In this document: in pieces, positions 34,155 through 41,811 of the stretch
Layout of the letters: each line of letters starts with the position of its first letter
Numbering within the stretch: position 1 is the stretch's first letter
DNA from: a virus
IMG/VR virus record: IMGVR_UViG_3300047195_000919
Span: 1-51,644 of that record
Length of the DNA: 51,644 nucleotides
Strand: one strand, 5' to 3'
Notes under the pieces: model-generated
Seen by the model: the letters and a program-made list of their open reading frames with translations, nothing else
The model's database searches: none
What the model was told of the DNA's origin: nothing
Program-made: the position numbers and the translations under genes

Positions 34155-36096
34155 TTTTTATCACCTCTTCATTGACCGAGTCGATCATTTCAATAAATTG
34201 CTTGAATTTATTACCCTTTTTTATCGAACTAACAAAAGCCTTTATGTCCTTTGGTAAACAATTATGAAGTGCAGCACCCAATGTAGTATAACTTTCATCA
34301 TCTGCAACTTCTAAATTATATACTTTACCTACATAATCAGTTTTATTTATACTTTTAATAGGAGAAATTAAATAATCATCTTGCACCCAAGATGTTTTCC
34401 TCAATAATTTTGGGGATTTATGAATTTGACTTCCGTCTTTATCGATTCCCCATTTATTTAAGTTAGAAATATCTACATAGTTTCTAATCCTAATTGTGTA
34501 GGATTGTTTATGATGTGTTCCTTTCTTATCTATAATTTCTTTGCGAATAGATATTGTATATGCTATGCCCAATCTTAATAAAATTACCTGCAACTGATAA
34601 AAAAGTTCTTTTGAAATTGTTGCACAAGAATAAATATCGGTGGATTTACTCCCATCTCCGCGAATGTATCCTTTCAAAAATTCTGCAATTAAATGTTCTT
34701 TTGCAAACAACAAATCTGAATGTAATCTTTTAGAACCATTCGTTCCACCCATTTTTTTTATCCAATCTGCAAAAATATTAGAACTTGCCCTGATAATCAT
34801 GCAATTATTCCTTTTTTTGGCTTTTGCATCGATATTGAACTCATTTTTTAGAATGCTAATCACATCATTATGATATTCCTTTTCTTTTATATGAAATGCC
34901 CATGAGATTCTTTCATTATCCCAACATCCTTCGGAAATATAATAACCCAACAAACGCATAATGTTTTTATTTATCATCATTCCGTCATTCATGATTTTTG
35001 ACCGTTGCCCACGGTGAGGTATAACTTTCATCCATTTTATCATAATATCATTAGATATATGATTTGGTTTCTTCCAAAATACAAAATCTCCTTTTTGTAA
35101 ATTTTCACTATTAATCCATTCGGGAATTATTTTTTTTGAAAAATTCCAATTTGATAATTTTCCATTCTTTCTCTTAAATCTATGCGCCGAAGCAGCAAAG
35201 ACTGGATGTTCGTTAGTAATGAAAAAGGGTTGCTGGCCCTGCAATCTTATTTTATAAATGTGATTAACATCCCTATTAAATAATTGCTTAACTTTTTTAA
35301 AATTTCCCTTATGAGTTAATACTAAATCTCCAATCTTAACATCTACTATTGGTATAATTCCCGTGAGTGTTACAATTGGCGTAAGTGGGTGACAACATGC
35401 CCCACCATATGCTGTTCCAATGCTCCATGGATGCGGTCCAAAATATTTGCTTTTATGAGTTTCAGTTAAAACAGTATTTATATCAATATTATGATCTTTA
35501 GAGCACCTCATTATGGCATTCCAAAACGAAATATTGCATGATAACCACATATTATGAACATATTTTAACATACTTGCTGTTTCTAAGGTAGTAAATGTTA
35601 TATCATTAATTGGTAGATTAAAAAGCTTGGATAAAAATGCCTTTTCGTCTGCTGACCACTTGCCAGTTTTGCCAAATACCATGCATGTCTGGTTAAAAAC
35701 TCCCCCAATTGGATTCTTTGCCTCAAGAAACTCTGGGTATAGGTAAAAATGCTGCCCATTCTTCTTATATTTCTTCTCTAGGACCTTGATATTTTCTGGG
35801 AGCACTGTTGATTTGATTATAATATTCCTAGTTCGGTATGTTTTTCTTATCCTGCCCAAAACATTCTCAAGTATTGATATGTCTTGCTTGTTTTTGACTG
35901 TTGGAGTTGGTACTGCAATTACTATTGCATCATACGAGAGTTCTTTCCATGGTAATGGTTCAAAAAAACCATAATCTATTGAGTCACGCCAAGTGTGATC
36001 CTTGGCAGTCATTACGGAAACGGTATGACCCTGTTCCCTTAACCACAGAGCATAGGCCTTTCCGACAAATCCGAAACCAAAACACAGTACATCCAT
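34126..36096 (-). CDS. Nucleotide-sugar 6-dehydrogenase-like protein interrupted by an intein
   Basis: The 656-residue precursor splices to a 277-residue product. The N-extein (1 to 233) has the NAD motif CFGFGFVGKAYALWL (5 to 19), VIAVPTPTVKNKQDIS and ETASMLKYVHNMWLSCNISF, as in UDP-glucose/GDP-mannose dehydrogenases. The C-extein starts at residue 613 with CLPKDIKAF; after splicing this gives GGACLPKD, the catalytic cysteine loop. The product ends 44 residues later, so the usual C-terminal nucleotide-sugar-binding domain (family length about 400 to 450) is missing. GGTGAC lies upstream of ATG 36096. It would make a sugar acid donor if active without that domain. Confidence 0.88.
   Translation of the reverse strand: MDVLCFGFGFVGKAYALWLREQGHTVSVMTAKDHTWRDSIDYGFFEPLPWKELSYDAIVIAVPTPTVKNKQDISILENVLGRIRKTYRTRNIIIKSTVLPENIKVLEKKYKKNGQHFYLYPEFLEAKNPIGGVFNQTCMVFGKTGKWSADEKAFLSKLFNLPINDITFTTLETASMLKYVHNMWLSCNISFWNAIMRCSKDHNIDINTVLTETHKSKYFGPHPWSIGTAYGGACCHPLTPIVTLTGIIPIVDVKIGDLVLTHKGNFKKVKQLFNRDVNHIYKIRLQGQQPFFITNEHPVFAASAHRFKRKNGKLSNWNFSKKIIPEWINSENLQKGDFVFWKKPNHISNDIMIKWMKVIPHRGQRSKIMNDGMMINKNIMRLLGYYISEGCWDNERISWAFHIKEKEYHNDVISILKNEFNIDAKAKKRNNCMIIRASSNIFADWIKKMGGTNGSKRLHSDLLFAKEHLIAEFLKGYIRGDGSKSTDIYSCATISKELFYQLQVILLRLGIAYTISIRKEIIDKKGTHHKQSYTIRIRNYVDISNLNKWGIDKDGSQIHKSPKLLRKTSWVQDDYLISPIKSINKTDYVGKVYNLEVADDESYTTLGAALHNCLPKDIKAFVSSIKKGNKFKQFIEMIDSVNEEVIKNSMAKRKSP
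34261..35397 (-). mobile_element. Intein with LAGLIDADG-type homing endonuclease (379 residues)
   Basis: The insertion starts at Cys 234 (CCHPLTPIVTLTG; block A with Cys1, Thr6, Ile8) and ends VADDESYTTLGAALHN before Cys 613, with the terminal His-Asn and +1 Cys needed for splicing. The middle part has RLLGYYISEGC and EFLKGYIRGDGSK, the paired LAGLIDADG helices, plus YTISIRKEII-type sheet segments. All visible residues argue for an active splicing and homing element. Junction bases are confirmed: first TGT at 35397 to 35395, last AAT at 34263 to 34261, +1 TGT at 34260 to 34258. Confidence 0.92.
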
Positions 36097-36108
36097 TCAA
36101 GTCACCAT

Positions 36109-37362
36109 CTATTCCTCAGTAAATCCCAAAAGTGGGCCAAGGTACTGTTTAAATACTGCATTTAGGTTATGCTCCTGCCTTATTTTTGTCCTTAGGGCGC
36201 TAGTCCGACTATGTTTGATCTCATACATGACTCTCCTGGCTATTTCTCCAAAAAAACCATCCTCATTATCATATTTAGTATTCGTTTCCCCATTGCACCC
36301 GTCATTTATATTGATATTGCTACTGAATTTCCTATATAATGGATAATCCCCATATATGCTCCTCATCGGAGGGAAATCAAAATTCAAAATTACAAGATTT
36401 CCAGTTATTGCCGCCTCTTGAGCAACAAGTGAGAATGTTTCGCTCCTACTTGGAAGGCAAAATACGTTACTTATGCACATGAAATCCTTTACTATCTGGT
36501 GCGGGCATTCCAACCTAACTGATTTGTCATATTCCGATATGAATGTTAGTTCTTTATCAGCAAGACCGAGTCTTTTCCCCAATTCCTTTAGTTCATTTCT
36601 ATAGGTTGGTTTGTCCCCGCCAGTAGAATGGAAATCCAAGAAGACCATACTTACGCTCAGTCCAAGTTTTTTAAGTTGCCCCATTATTTTTATGCACATT
36701 TCCGGTTGCTTGCCCCTGTCAAGCCTAAGCGGATATGTCATTATTATATCTGAAGATAAAATGTCTTTTTCATTTACTAGTTTTTCTGAAATTGGATGGA
36801 ATCCAAAAAATTCGCATATATCTATTGGATGCGGGACCACTTTTACTTCGCCCTCGTCATAACCAAATGACCCCGCAACCCTTGGCAGGTCATAGGAATT
36901 AGGGTATACCACAAAACTATTAGGGAACTTATTCTTTTTGTCGTCCCTATCGGTTGAGCATGAATGCACCCAGTGCAACCAGCGTATTTTTGGGTATTTT
37001 TCAGCAATATATCTGGCTGCTATGTTGTATTTCCACATTCCAGCTTGGAAAATAAGGTCATGAGTTATAACAACATCAACGTCTTTAAGGTAAGTATCAA
37101 GATAACCTTTAAGCATCTCCACGTCTTTCTCTAAATTCTTATCATTTTTAGTTTCTCCCCAGTCATTATAACAGTGAATGTTTGGTATTTTGCATAATTC
37201 AACTAGATTATATGCGCCCTCGGGCTTAAATGTTTCCATTACTATAAATTTTGGTTTGTATCCGTTATTTACCAACATCTTAATCTGCCTTTCAGCAACC
37301 AGATTAAGGCTATAGGCCCTAAAATAACTTGAGAAATTTGTTAATATTGCTATCTTTTTCAA
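36109..37362 (-). CDS. GT4 family glycosyltransferase
   Basis: TTG 37362 is preferred (GGGAG eleven bases upstream), giving KKIAILTNFSSYFRAYSLN and 417 residues. Later parts show IIMTYPLRLDRGKQPEMCIK and VFCLPSRSETFSLVAQEAAI (E-x7-E), the family 4 donor site. The acceptor-side half has DVVITHDLIFQAG. The TTG start follows the stop of the upstream SDR by two bases. The protein belongs with the sugar donor and transfer genes around it. Specificity unknown. Confidence 0.85.
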   Translation of the reverse strand: MKKIAILTNFSSYFRAYSLNLVAERQIKMLVNNGYKPKFIVMETFKPEGAYNLVELCKIPNIHCYNDWGETKNDKNLEKDVEMLKGYLDTYLKDVDVVITHDLIFQAGMWKYNIAARYIAEKYPKIRWLHWVHSCSTDRDDKKNKFPNSFVVYPNSYDLPRVAGSFGYDEGEVKVVPHPIDICEFFGFHPISEKLVNEKDILSSDIIMTYPLRLDRGKQPEMCIKIMGQLKKLGLSVSMVFLDFHSTGGDKPTYRNELKELGKRLGLADKELTFISEYDKSVRLECPHQIVKDFMCISNVFCLPSRSETFSLVAQEAAITGNLVILNFDFPPMRSIYGDYPLYRKFSSNININDGCNGETNTKYDNEDGFFGEIARRVMYEIKHSRTSALRTKIRQEHNLNAVFKQYLGPLLGFTEE

Positions 37363-37363
37363 T

Positions 37364-38152
37364 TCAATCAACTCCCTTATGATTATCAATATACCAATCG
37401 ATTGTTCTTTTTAATCCTTCATCAAATCCAATTATTTTTGACTGAAATGGTTCCAGTGCTTTTGATTTCGGTCTTTCTACTGCCCTGGAAGAAACAAATG
37501 TTGGCTCAACACTGCTTTTCAAATAATTTTTTATTAGTATAAAAATATCTTCAACCGTCCTTTCTTCTCCATAACCTATTTCGTGCACCCCAGGAGCCCC
37601 ATTTTCAGCATATACTATTAATTCACTAACCACGTCATCCACATAGGTAAAGTCTCTTGTCTGCGAGCCATATCCATATATTTCTGGTGAGTTTCCATCA
37701 ATTAAATTTGTTATAAAAGACGGAATAACTGCCTTAACCGATTGATTTGGACCAAACATATTTGGCAACCTTATAGTTATTACGTTATCGTACTTATCGG
37801 CCATTAGTTCTGAACAGGCTAAAGACATTCCATATGGGGACGATGAATCTAAAGCATAAGTGCTGCTGGCATTTATTATTAATCCGGCATTTTTTCCCAT
37901 TTCAAATATATTAAATGCCCCATACACATTGGTCGAAAAATAATCTTCAGGAATGTCAAAACTATCCATTACATTATTTAGGTAAGCTAGGTGAAATATT
38001 ATATCATAATCGCCCAAATCAACGCGATCCCTTATATCATTAACATATTCATTTTTAATATCACAAATATCCACCAAATATCCTAGTTCAGTCAGCCTAT
38101 CTGATAGATGTGATCCTAAAAATCCATATCCGCCGGTAACCAATGCTTTCAT
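37364..38152 (-). CDS. SDR nucleotide-sugar epimerase-like protein with altered YxxxK
   Basis: ATG 38152 overlaps the upstream stop (ATGA) and gives 262 residues. It has the Rossmann motif VTGGYGFLGSHLSD, FHLAYLNNVMDS, NASSTYALDSSSPYGMSLAC, and RDFTYVDDVVSEL. In the catalytic stretch the residue three after Tyr-Gly-Met-Ser is Leu, where the family has Lys (YGMSK). If the sequence is right the normal catalytic Lys is absent, so the enzyme may be inactive or work differently. It is a second SDR beside the one at 26679. Confidence 0.78.
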   Translation of the reverse strand: MKALVTGGYGFLGSHLSDRLTELGYLVDICDIKNEYVNDIRDRVDLGDYDIIFHLAYLNNVMDSFDIPEDYFSTNVYGAFNIFEMGKNAGLIINASSTYALDSSSPYGMSLACSELMADKYDNVITIRLPNMFGPNQSVKAVIPSFITNLIDGNSPEIYGYGSQTRDFTYVDDVVSELIVYAENGAPGVHEIGYGEERTVEDIFILIKNYLKSSVEPTFVSSRAVERPKSKALEPFQSKIIGFDEGLKRTIDWYIDNHKGVD

Positions 38153-38607
38153 TTTTCCAGTAGAATCCAATCGCCCACCTCATTAACTTCAACTAATCTT
38201 TTTATATTTTTTCCAGAGGTCATATTAGCTTGCCAACCAATCACGCACGATTTTGTTTCTTTCTTTTCACCACTAAGTGCACTGACAATTAAGCCCATGC
38301 GATTAAAATTCACCCATCTAAAACCAGCTTTTCTAGAATCGTATAAATCCTCATCAGAAAGTTTAAGATTTATCTCATTGTGCTTTACTTTTATTTTGCC
38401 TGATTTTAGATTAACTTCTACACATACATTTTGGTAATATTGTATAATTTGCTCTGCGTCTTTGCCTTCGGCTGCCATGTATTTATTCATTTCGCAGATT
38501 TCACTAAAAAATAGTTTTTCATTATTATTTTTCAACACGCGATACGTGTCAGTTTGCATGTTTCCCGGTATTGTATTACCCCCCCATTTCTTTAAGATTC
38601 TGTCCAC
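38149..38607 (-). CDS. Hypothetical protein preceding the SDR
   Basis: A 152-residue protein starting GTG 38607 (16-bp overlap with the upstream gene) or possibly ATG 38559, which gives MQTDTYRVLKNNNEKLFFSE. The end KSCVIGWQANMTSGKNIKRL resembles the VYCLGLQTTIERKNLKLL end of the protein at 24156. Both genes flank the glycan module, at its two ends, and neither resembles a known enzyme. Function unknown. The SDR starts within its stop codon. Confidence 0.55.
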   Translation of the reverse strand: MDRILKKWGGNTIPGNMQTDTYRVLKNNNEKLFFSEICEMNKYMAAEGKDAEQIIQYYQNVCVEVNLKSGKIKVKHNEINLKLSDEDLYDSRKAGFRWVNFNRMGLIVSALSGEKKETKSCVIGWQANMTSGKNIKRLVEVNEVGDWILLEK

Positions 38608-39095
38608 ATAAAATACAATGTGTGATTTCCAATATCTCCAGATGTTGTTGCCGAACTCGTAACCTTAAATTGGATAACTAGATAATTAGAATAACCTGGC
38701 GCAATTATTGCTCCCCCAACCGATATATTTATGGCCTCACCAACCGAATCCCACCCAGTTAATGTGGTTGTTGCTACCGCAGATGCTGTTGTTATTGGAG
38801 TTGCCGCTGATGTCGTGGTTCCAGCGAGCAGATCAAAATTTGCATCACTTAGAGTTCCGGCACTATGATATACTTTTAAATCAGAAATCGATGTAAATGA
38901 GCCAGAAAACTTTAACCTTAGCCACCTTTCATAAGAATATGCTGATCCGGTTGTTGGCGTTTGGACTCTTTCAGATCGATATTGCACTCCGGACGTATCA
39001 TAGGAATCAATTGACATAAGATTCCAATTACCTGCCGCTGTTTCAGTTGCCGCCCCAGTTCCTGTATATGCTTTCAAGTCCGCAGTTGCCGCCAT
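38592..39095 (-). CDS. Virion structural protein
   Basis: A 167-residue protein rich in Ala, Thr, Ser and Gly with alternating strand pattern and no catalytic residues (MAATADLKAYTGTGAATETA; later YSYERWLRLKFSGSFTSISD). This is the look of phage tail or capsid surface proteins with a beta-sandwich fold. GGTGAAACGATA precedes ATG 39095. It marks the boundary between the head genes and the glycan module. It could be a decoration or fibre subunit. Confidence 0.6.
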   Translation of the reverse strand: MAATADLKAYTGTGAATETAAGNWNLMSIDSYDTSGVQYRSERVQTPTTGSAYSYERWLRLKFSGSFTSISDLKVYHSAGTLSDANFDLLAGTTTSAATPITTASAVATTTLTGWDSVGEAINISVGGAIIAPGYSNYLVIQFKVTSSATTSGDIGNHTLYFMWTES

Positions 39096-39154
39096 TATCG
39101 TTTCACCATATTAAAGTACTAAAGCAAACCATTTTTAATACTATCGTTAATTAT

Positions 39155-39472
39155 CTACAACAACTTAAGCCCAATGGCAAATAATGCGGTAATAATTGTT
39201 GAAATTATTGCCGCCGTTGCCGTAATTTTTATCCACTCTTTCTCTAGAATAGTAACCCTAGTTTCAACTTTTTCTGATTTGATCCTATCACTGCACGTAT
39301 CTTTTATTAAGCACTCAACTTGGCTATTAGATTTAACTTGGTGCTCTATCAATACATTCAAGGACGATAGAATGTCTGTAAATTTCTTATCCATTCTTTC
39401 GTTGCCATCTGTGTATAATTTCATTGCACTTTGCCAATCTAAATACTTCCCATTTTTTTGCGATGAGACCAC
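39155..39472 (-). CDS. XhlA-like or holin-like membrane protein
   Basis: GTG 39472 has GAGGTTGAT close upstream; the upstream gene ends at 39478, so an earlier start is less likely. The 105-residue protein has a helical, charged body (KLYTDGNERMDKKFTDILSS) and one C-terminal membrane helix (ITATAAIISTIITALFAIGL). This matches XhlA/holin-type small proteins, in which a coiled coil precedes a single transmembrane helix. Lysis or tethering is inferred from that topology only. Confidence 0.55.
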   Translation of the reverse strand: MVSSQKNGKYLDWQSAMKLYTDGNERMDKKFTDILSSLNVLIEHQVKSNSQVECLIKDTCSDRIKSEKVETRVTILEKEWIKITATAAIISTIITALFAIGLKLL

Positions 39473-39477
39473 TATTA

Positions 39478-40320
39478 TCAACCTCTTGTGTATACTGCTA
39501 CTGTCAAGTCATCCTTTACGTGAACTATTTCGCTCACCCGTACGTGATGATTTACCATCGTTTGCAATACTTCTGCCGCAGTTCCTGACAACTTTATATA
39601 TTTACCAGGACCAAGATATGCACTATATCTTACTTCGGTCGCAGGTGGCAATGTTGTTGTTGTACTTGTCGTAGTAGTTGTACTCGTAGTAGTTGTAGTT
39701 GAGCTAGTAGATGATGTTGATGATGTTGTACTTGTAGTTGTTGATGTTGATGTTGTAGACAACGTACTGCTGGTTGATGACGTACTTGATGTAGTAGATA
39801 TCGTACTACTTGTGCTACTAGTTGATGATGTACTTGATGTGGTACTTATTGTACTTGAAGTGCTACTCGTTGTACTAATAGTGCTAGATGTACTGCTAGT
39901 AGTACTTATCGTAGACGAAGTACTAGACGTTGTACTTATCGTGCTACTAGTGCTGCTAGTTGTACTAATCGTACTCGAAGTGCTACTAGTTGTACTAATT
40001 GTGCTACTAGTGCTACTTGTTGTAGTACTTATCGTACTCGAAGTACTAGATGTCGTACTAATCGTACTTGACGTGCTACTAGTCGTACTTATCGTACTAG
40101 AAGTACTCATTGTGCTAGTTGTACTCAACGTGCTGGATGTACTACTAGTCGTACTTATTGTACTACTGGTACTAGAAGTGCTACTTGTTGTGCTAATTGT
40201 ACTTGACGTACTAGAAGTTGTAGATAACGTGCTAATAGTGGACACCGTGCTAGCAGTGCTATAAGTGCTATATGTGCTTATTGTGCTAGACGTACTCATT
40301 GTGGTAGTTGTAAAAGTCAT
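39478..40320 (-). CDS. Ser/Thr decapeptide-repeat protein after the capsid genes
   Basis: A 280-residue protein. Residues 4 to about 223 are Ser/Thr-rich, built mostly from tandem decapeptides STTSSTSST(I/L) without spacers, so a hydrophobic Ile or Leu recurs every ten residues. A 57-residue C-terminal domain starts LPPATEVRYSAYLGPGKYIK and is globular. ATG 40320 has GGGGGTGG eight bases upstream and overlaps a tiny upstream frame. It is the only mucin-like gene near the capsid gene, so a capsid decoration or neck fibre is possible. Confidence 0.7.
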   Translation of the reverse strand: MTFTTTTMSTSSTISTYSTYSTASTVSTISTLSTTSSTSSTISTTSSTSSTSSTISTTSSTSSTLSTTSTMSTSSTISTTSSTSSTISTTSSTSSTISTTTSSTSSTISTTSSTSSTISTTSSTSSTISTTSSTSSTISTTSSTSSTISTTSSTSSTISTTSSTSSTSSTSSTISTTSSTSSTSSTLSTTSTSTTTSTTSSTSSTSSTTTTTSTTTTTSTTTTLPPATEVRYSAYLGPGKYIKLSGTAAEVLQTMVNHHVRVSEIVHVKDDLTVAVYTRG

Positions 40321-40391
40321 ATGGTTTCCACCCCCTTCATAATGGCTTGCCTTATTCCAACCAATCTTAAACTATCAATGATGTTTTCCAT
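40317..40391 (-). CDS. 24-residue leader ORF
   Basis: ATG 40391 (MENIIDSLRLVGIRQAIMKG) has GGGGGACATCAAG upstream and its stop overlaps the ATG of the Ser/Thr gene (ATGA at 40320 to 40317). Ribosomes ending here could restart on the Ser/Thr gene. It is downstream of the hairpin at 40403 to 40444. A leader peptide or translational coupling element is plausible. It is short enough to be chance. Confidence 0.4.
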   Translation of the reverse strand: MENIIDSLRLVGIRQAIMKGVETI

Positions 40392-40402
40392 CTTGATGTC
40401 CC

Positions 40403-40444
40403 CCTAAGTTTAGGGAGTCTACTCCCAAAATACTATAACTTAGG
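40403..40444 (-). promoter_or_regulatory. Nested hairpin in the leader before the Ser/Thr gene
   Basis: In the minus-strand transcript CCTAAGTT (40444 to 40437) pairs with AACTTAGG (40410 to 40403), enclosing GGGAGTAGACTCCC (40426 to 40413), which folds as a 5-bp stem with a 4-base loop. An A/T-rich bulge separates the stems. It lies just after the stop of the gene at 40450, and the ribosome binding site of the leader ORF starts at its base. Attenuation, an RNA processing site or a terminator are possible. Confidence 0.45.
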
Positions 40445-40449
40445 TTTAA

Positions 40450-40650
40450 TTATATGGTTGGGTATACCTCAAAATAATAGGGTGTTCCACCAATTGAAAT
40501 CTCAATTACTTTTTTTGTTCCGCTTAATGCAGAGGCCGCGCGATTCTTTGGATTTTTTATAAGAAATCCGTCAGATCCGGTTCCAGTGCCTGCAATTTCT
40601 TTGGCTGTTAATTTTCCGCTGTGCCAGCCGAATTTATTTGACGCAACCAT
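40450..40650 (-). CDS. Small protein downstream of the major capsid protein
   Basis: A 66-residue protein (KFGWHSGKLTAKEIAGTGTG, ending GGTPYYFEVYPTI) with a strong AAGGAGGAG site before ATG 40650. Size and place fit a minor head or decoration protein, but no family is recognised. It follows the capsid gene after a 108-bp gap that contains long T runs on the plus strand. Confidence 0.55.
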   Translation of the reverse strand: MVASNKFGWHSGKLTAKEIAGTGTGSDGFLIKNPKNRAASALSGTKKVIEISIGGTPYYFEVYPTI

Positions 40651-40758
40651 TTTAAACTCCTCCTTGGAAAGATACCGTATGAAGTCATCGAGCTATGCTA
40701 GACTCTCCTTCTACCGGGCTTTTTTTTGCATACGCCCCGTACCTTTTTTTTACTGTAA

Positions 40759-41811
40759 TTACTTTCTTGCTACATCGATATGGCAAACAGCATCTGAGTG
40801 TATAACTCCTGCCGCATAAGCCTGCTCAAGGATTATATCCTTTTCGAGCTCTCTTTCGAAGTCGATTACTGCAAGCCTAGGTTTCTGCCCCCAAGCAAGA
40901 GTAACTGCTTTTCTCGGCTTTGTTAAGATACATCTATTGATGGTTGTCGCCACTGTGCTTCCGCCCGCATCGAGAGCCGCCGCCCCTGTTGCTGCCGTCG
41001 GAATGTTATTTGTTACAATAACCTTCAGACCAAGATAGTCGCCTATCTCACCTGTTTTAAGGACAGTTCTATCCCCATATTCAGCTGCGTTCACAAACTG
41101 TGAATCCTTCCTGAATACGTTTTCCTGCGCCGGACCGATAAACAACGTGTAGTCGTTCTCGTTAGGCCAAGGATTCTTAGTTGCAACCGTTGCACCCGGA
41201 GCTTCAGTTCCTGCACTGTGATTCCACACCCAGTTAACATCGCTCTTTAGTTTTTCAATTGCATCTGATATGAGATCAGTAGTTATTACGTCTCCCAAAA
41301 CAAGGTCCTTATCCTCTGCTTTGGCCCCACCATATATGAGTTGGGCACCAGCCACGGCGTCTGTAGATTCTGTCGCTCCCTTAAATGCTGTTGCAACTGC
41401 AATATCCACAAGATCACCAGCATGGTAGATTAATTCTTCCTTTGCAGCCCTTATCATGTCAACTTTGTTGACCCTCAAAGACCTGTTAGGAACCGCCACG
41501 CCGTAGTTATAATCCACCGGAGATATCTGAACACCGTTCAGAGTATCCATGGTTGTGTATGCCACAGCCGCACCTTCTCCTGCCGAAGCTTCCCATGTTC
41601 TCAAGTAATTTGTCCTTTTGTTGACAATTACATCCCTGGAGCCTGGTTCAGCTGTAACCTGATTGACGAACTGAGCAAAGAAATGCCTTTTTTTAGCCGC
41701 ATCTACAATATCTTTCAGCCACAATGTTGGCTGATTCATATATGCAGTAAAAGAGGTTCCTGCTGTCGCAGTCGAGGTGCTGTCACCGAGCTCAAATATT
41801 TGCATTGACAT
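40759..41811 (-). CDS. Major capsid protein (HK97-like)
   Basis: A 350-residue protein downstream of the protease/scaffold gene. Features are an N-terminal arm (FTAYMNQPTLWLKDIVDAAK), the strand pattern of the HK97 fold (RDVIVNKRTNYLRTWEASAG, VAVPNRSLRVNKVDMIRAAK), and an alanine-rich late segment (GLKVIVTNNIPTAATGAA). It is the usual size for an HK97-type capsid. ATG 41811 overlaps the upstream stop by one base and has GGGGGTAG upstream. It probably forms the icosahedral shell. Any cleavage site cannot be read with certainty. Confidence 0.85.
   Translation of the reverse strand: MSMQIFELGDSTSTATAGTSFTAYMNQPTLWLKDIVDAAKKRHFFAQFVNQVTAEPGSRDVIVNKRTNYLRTWEASAGEGAAVAYTTMDTLNGVQISPVDYNYGVAVPNRSLRVNKVDMIRAAKEELIYHAGDLVDIAVATAFKGATESTDAVAGAQLIYGGAKAEDKDLVLGDVITTDLISDAIEKLKSDVNWVWNHSAGTEAPGATVATKNPWPNENDYTLFIGPAQENVFRKDSQFVNAAEYGDRTVLKTGEIGDYLGLKVIVTNNIPTAATGAAALDAGGSTVATTINRCILTKPRKAVTLAWGQKPRLAVIDFERELEKDIILEQAYAAGVIHSDAVCHIDVARK

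Noticed and set aside
40651-40758. A terminator after the capsid gene
   Set aside because: The long T runs are on the plus strand, whereas the genes are on the minus strand, where they read as A runs. Only a weak 4-bp stem (TACG/CGTA) is present.
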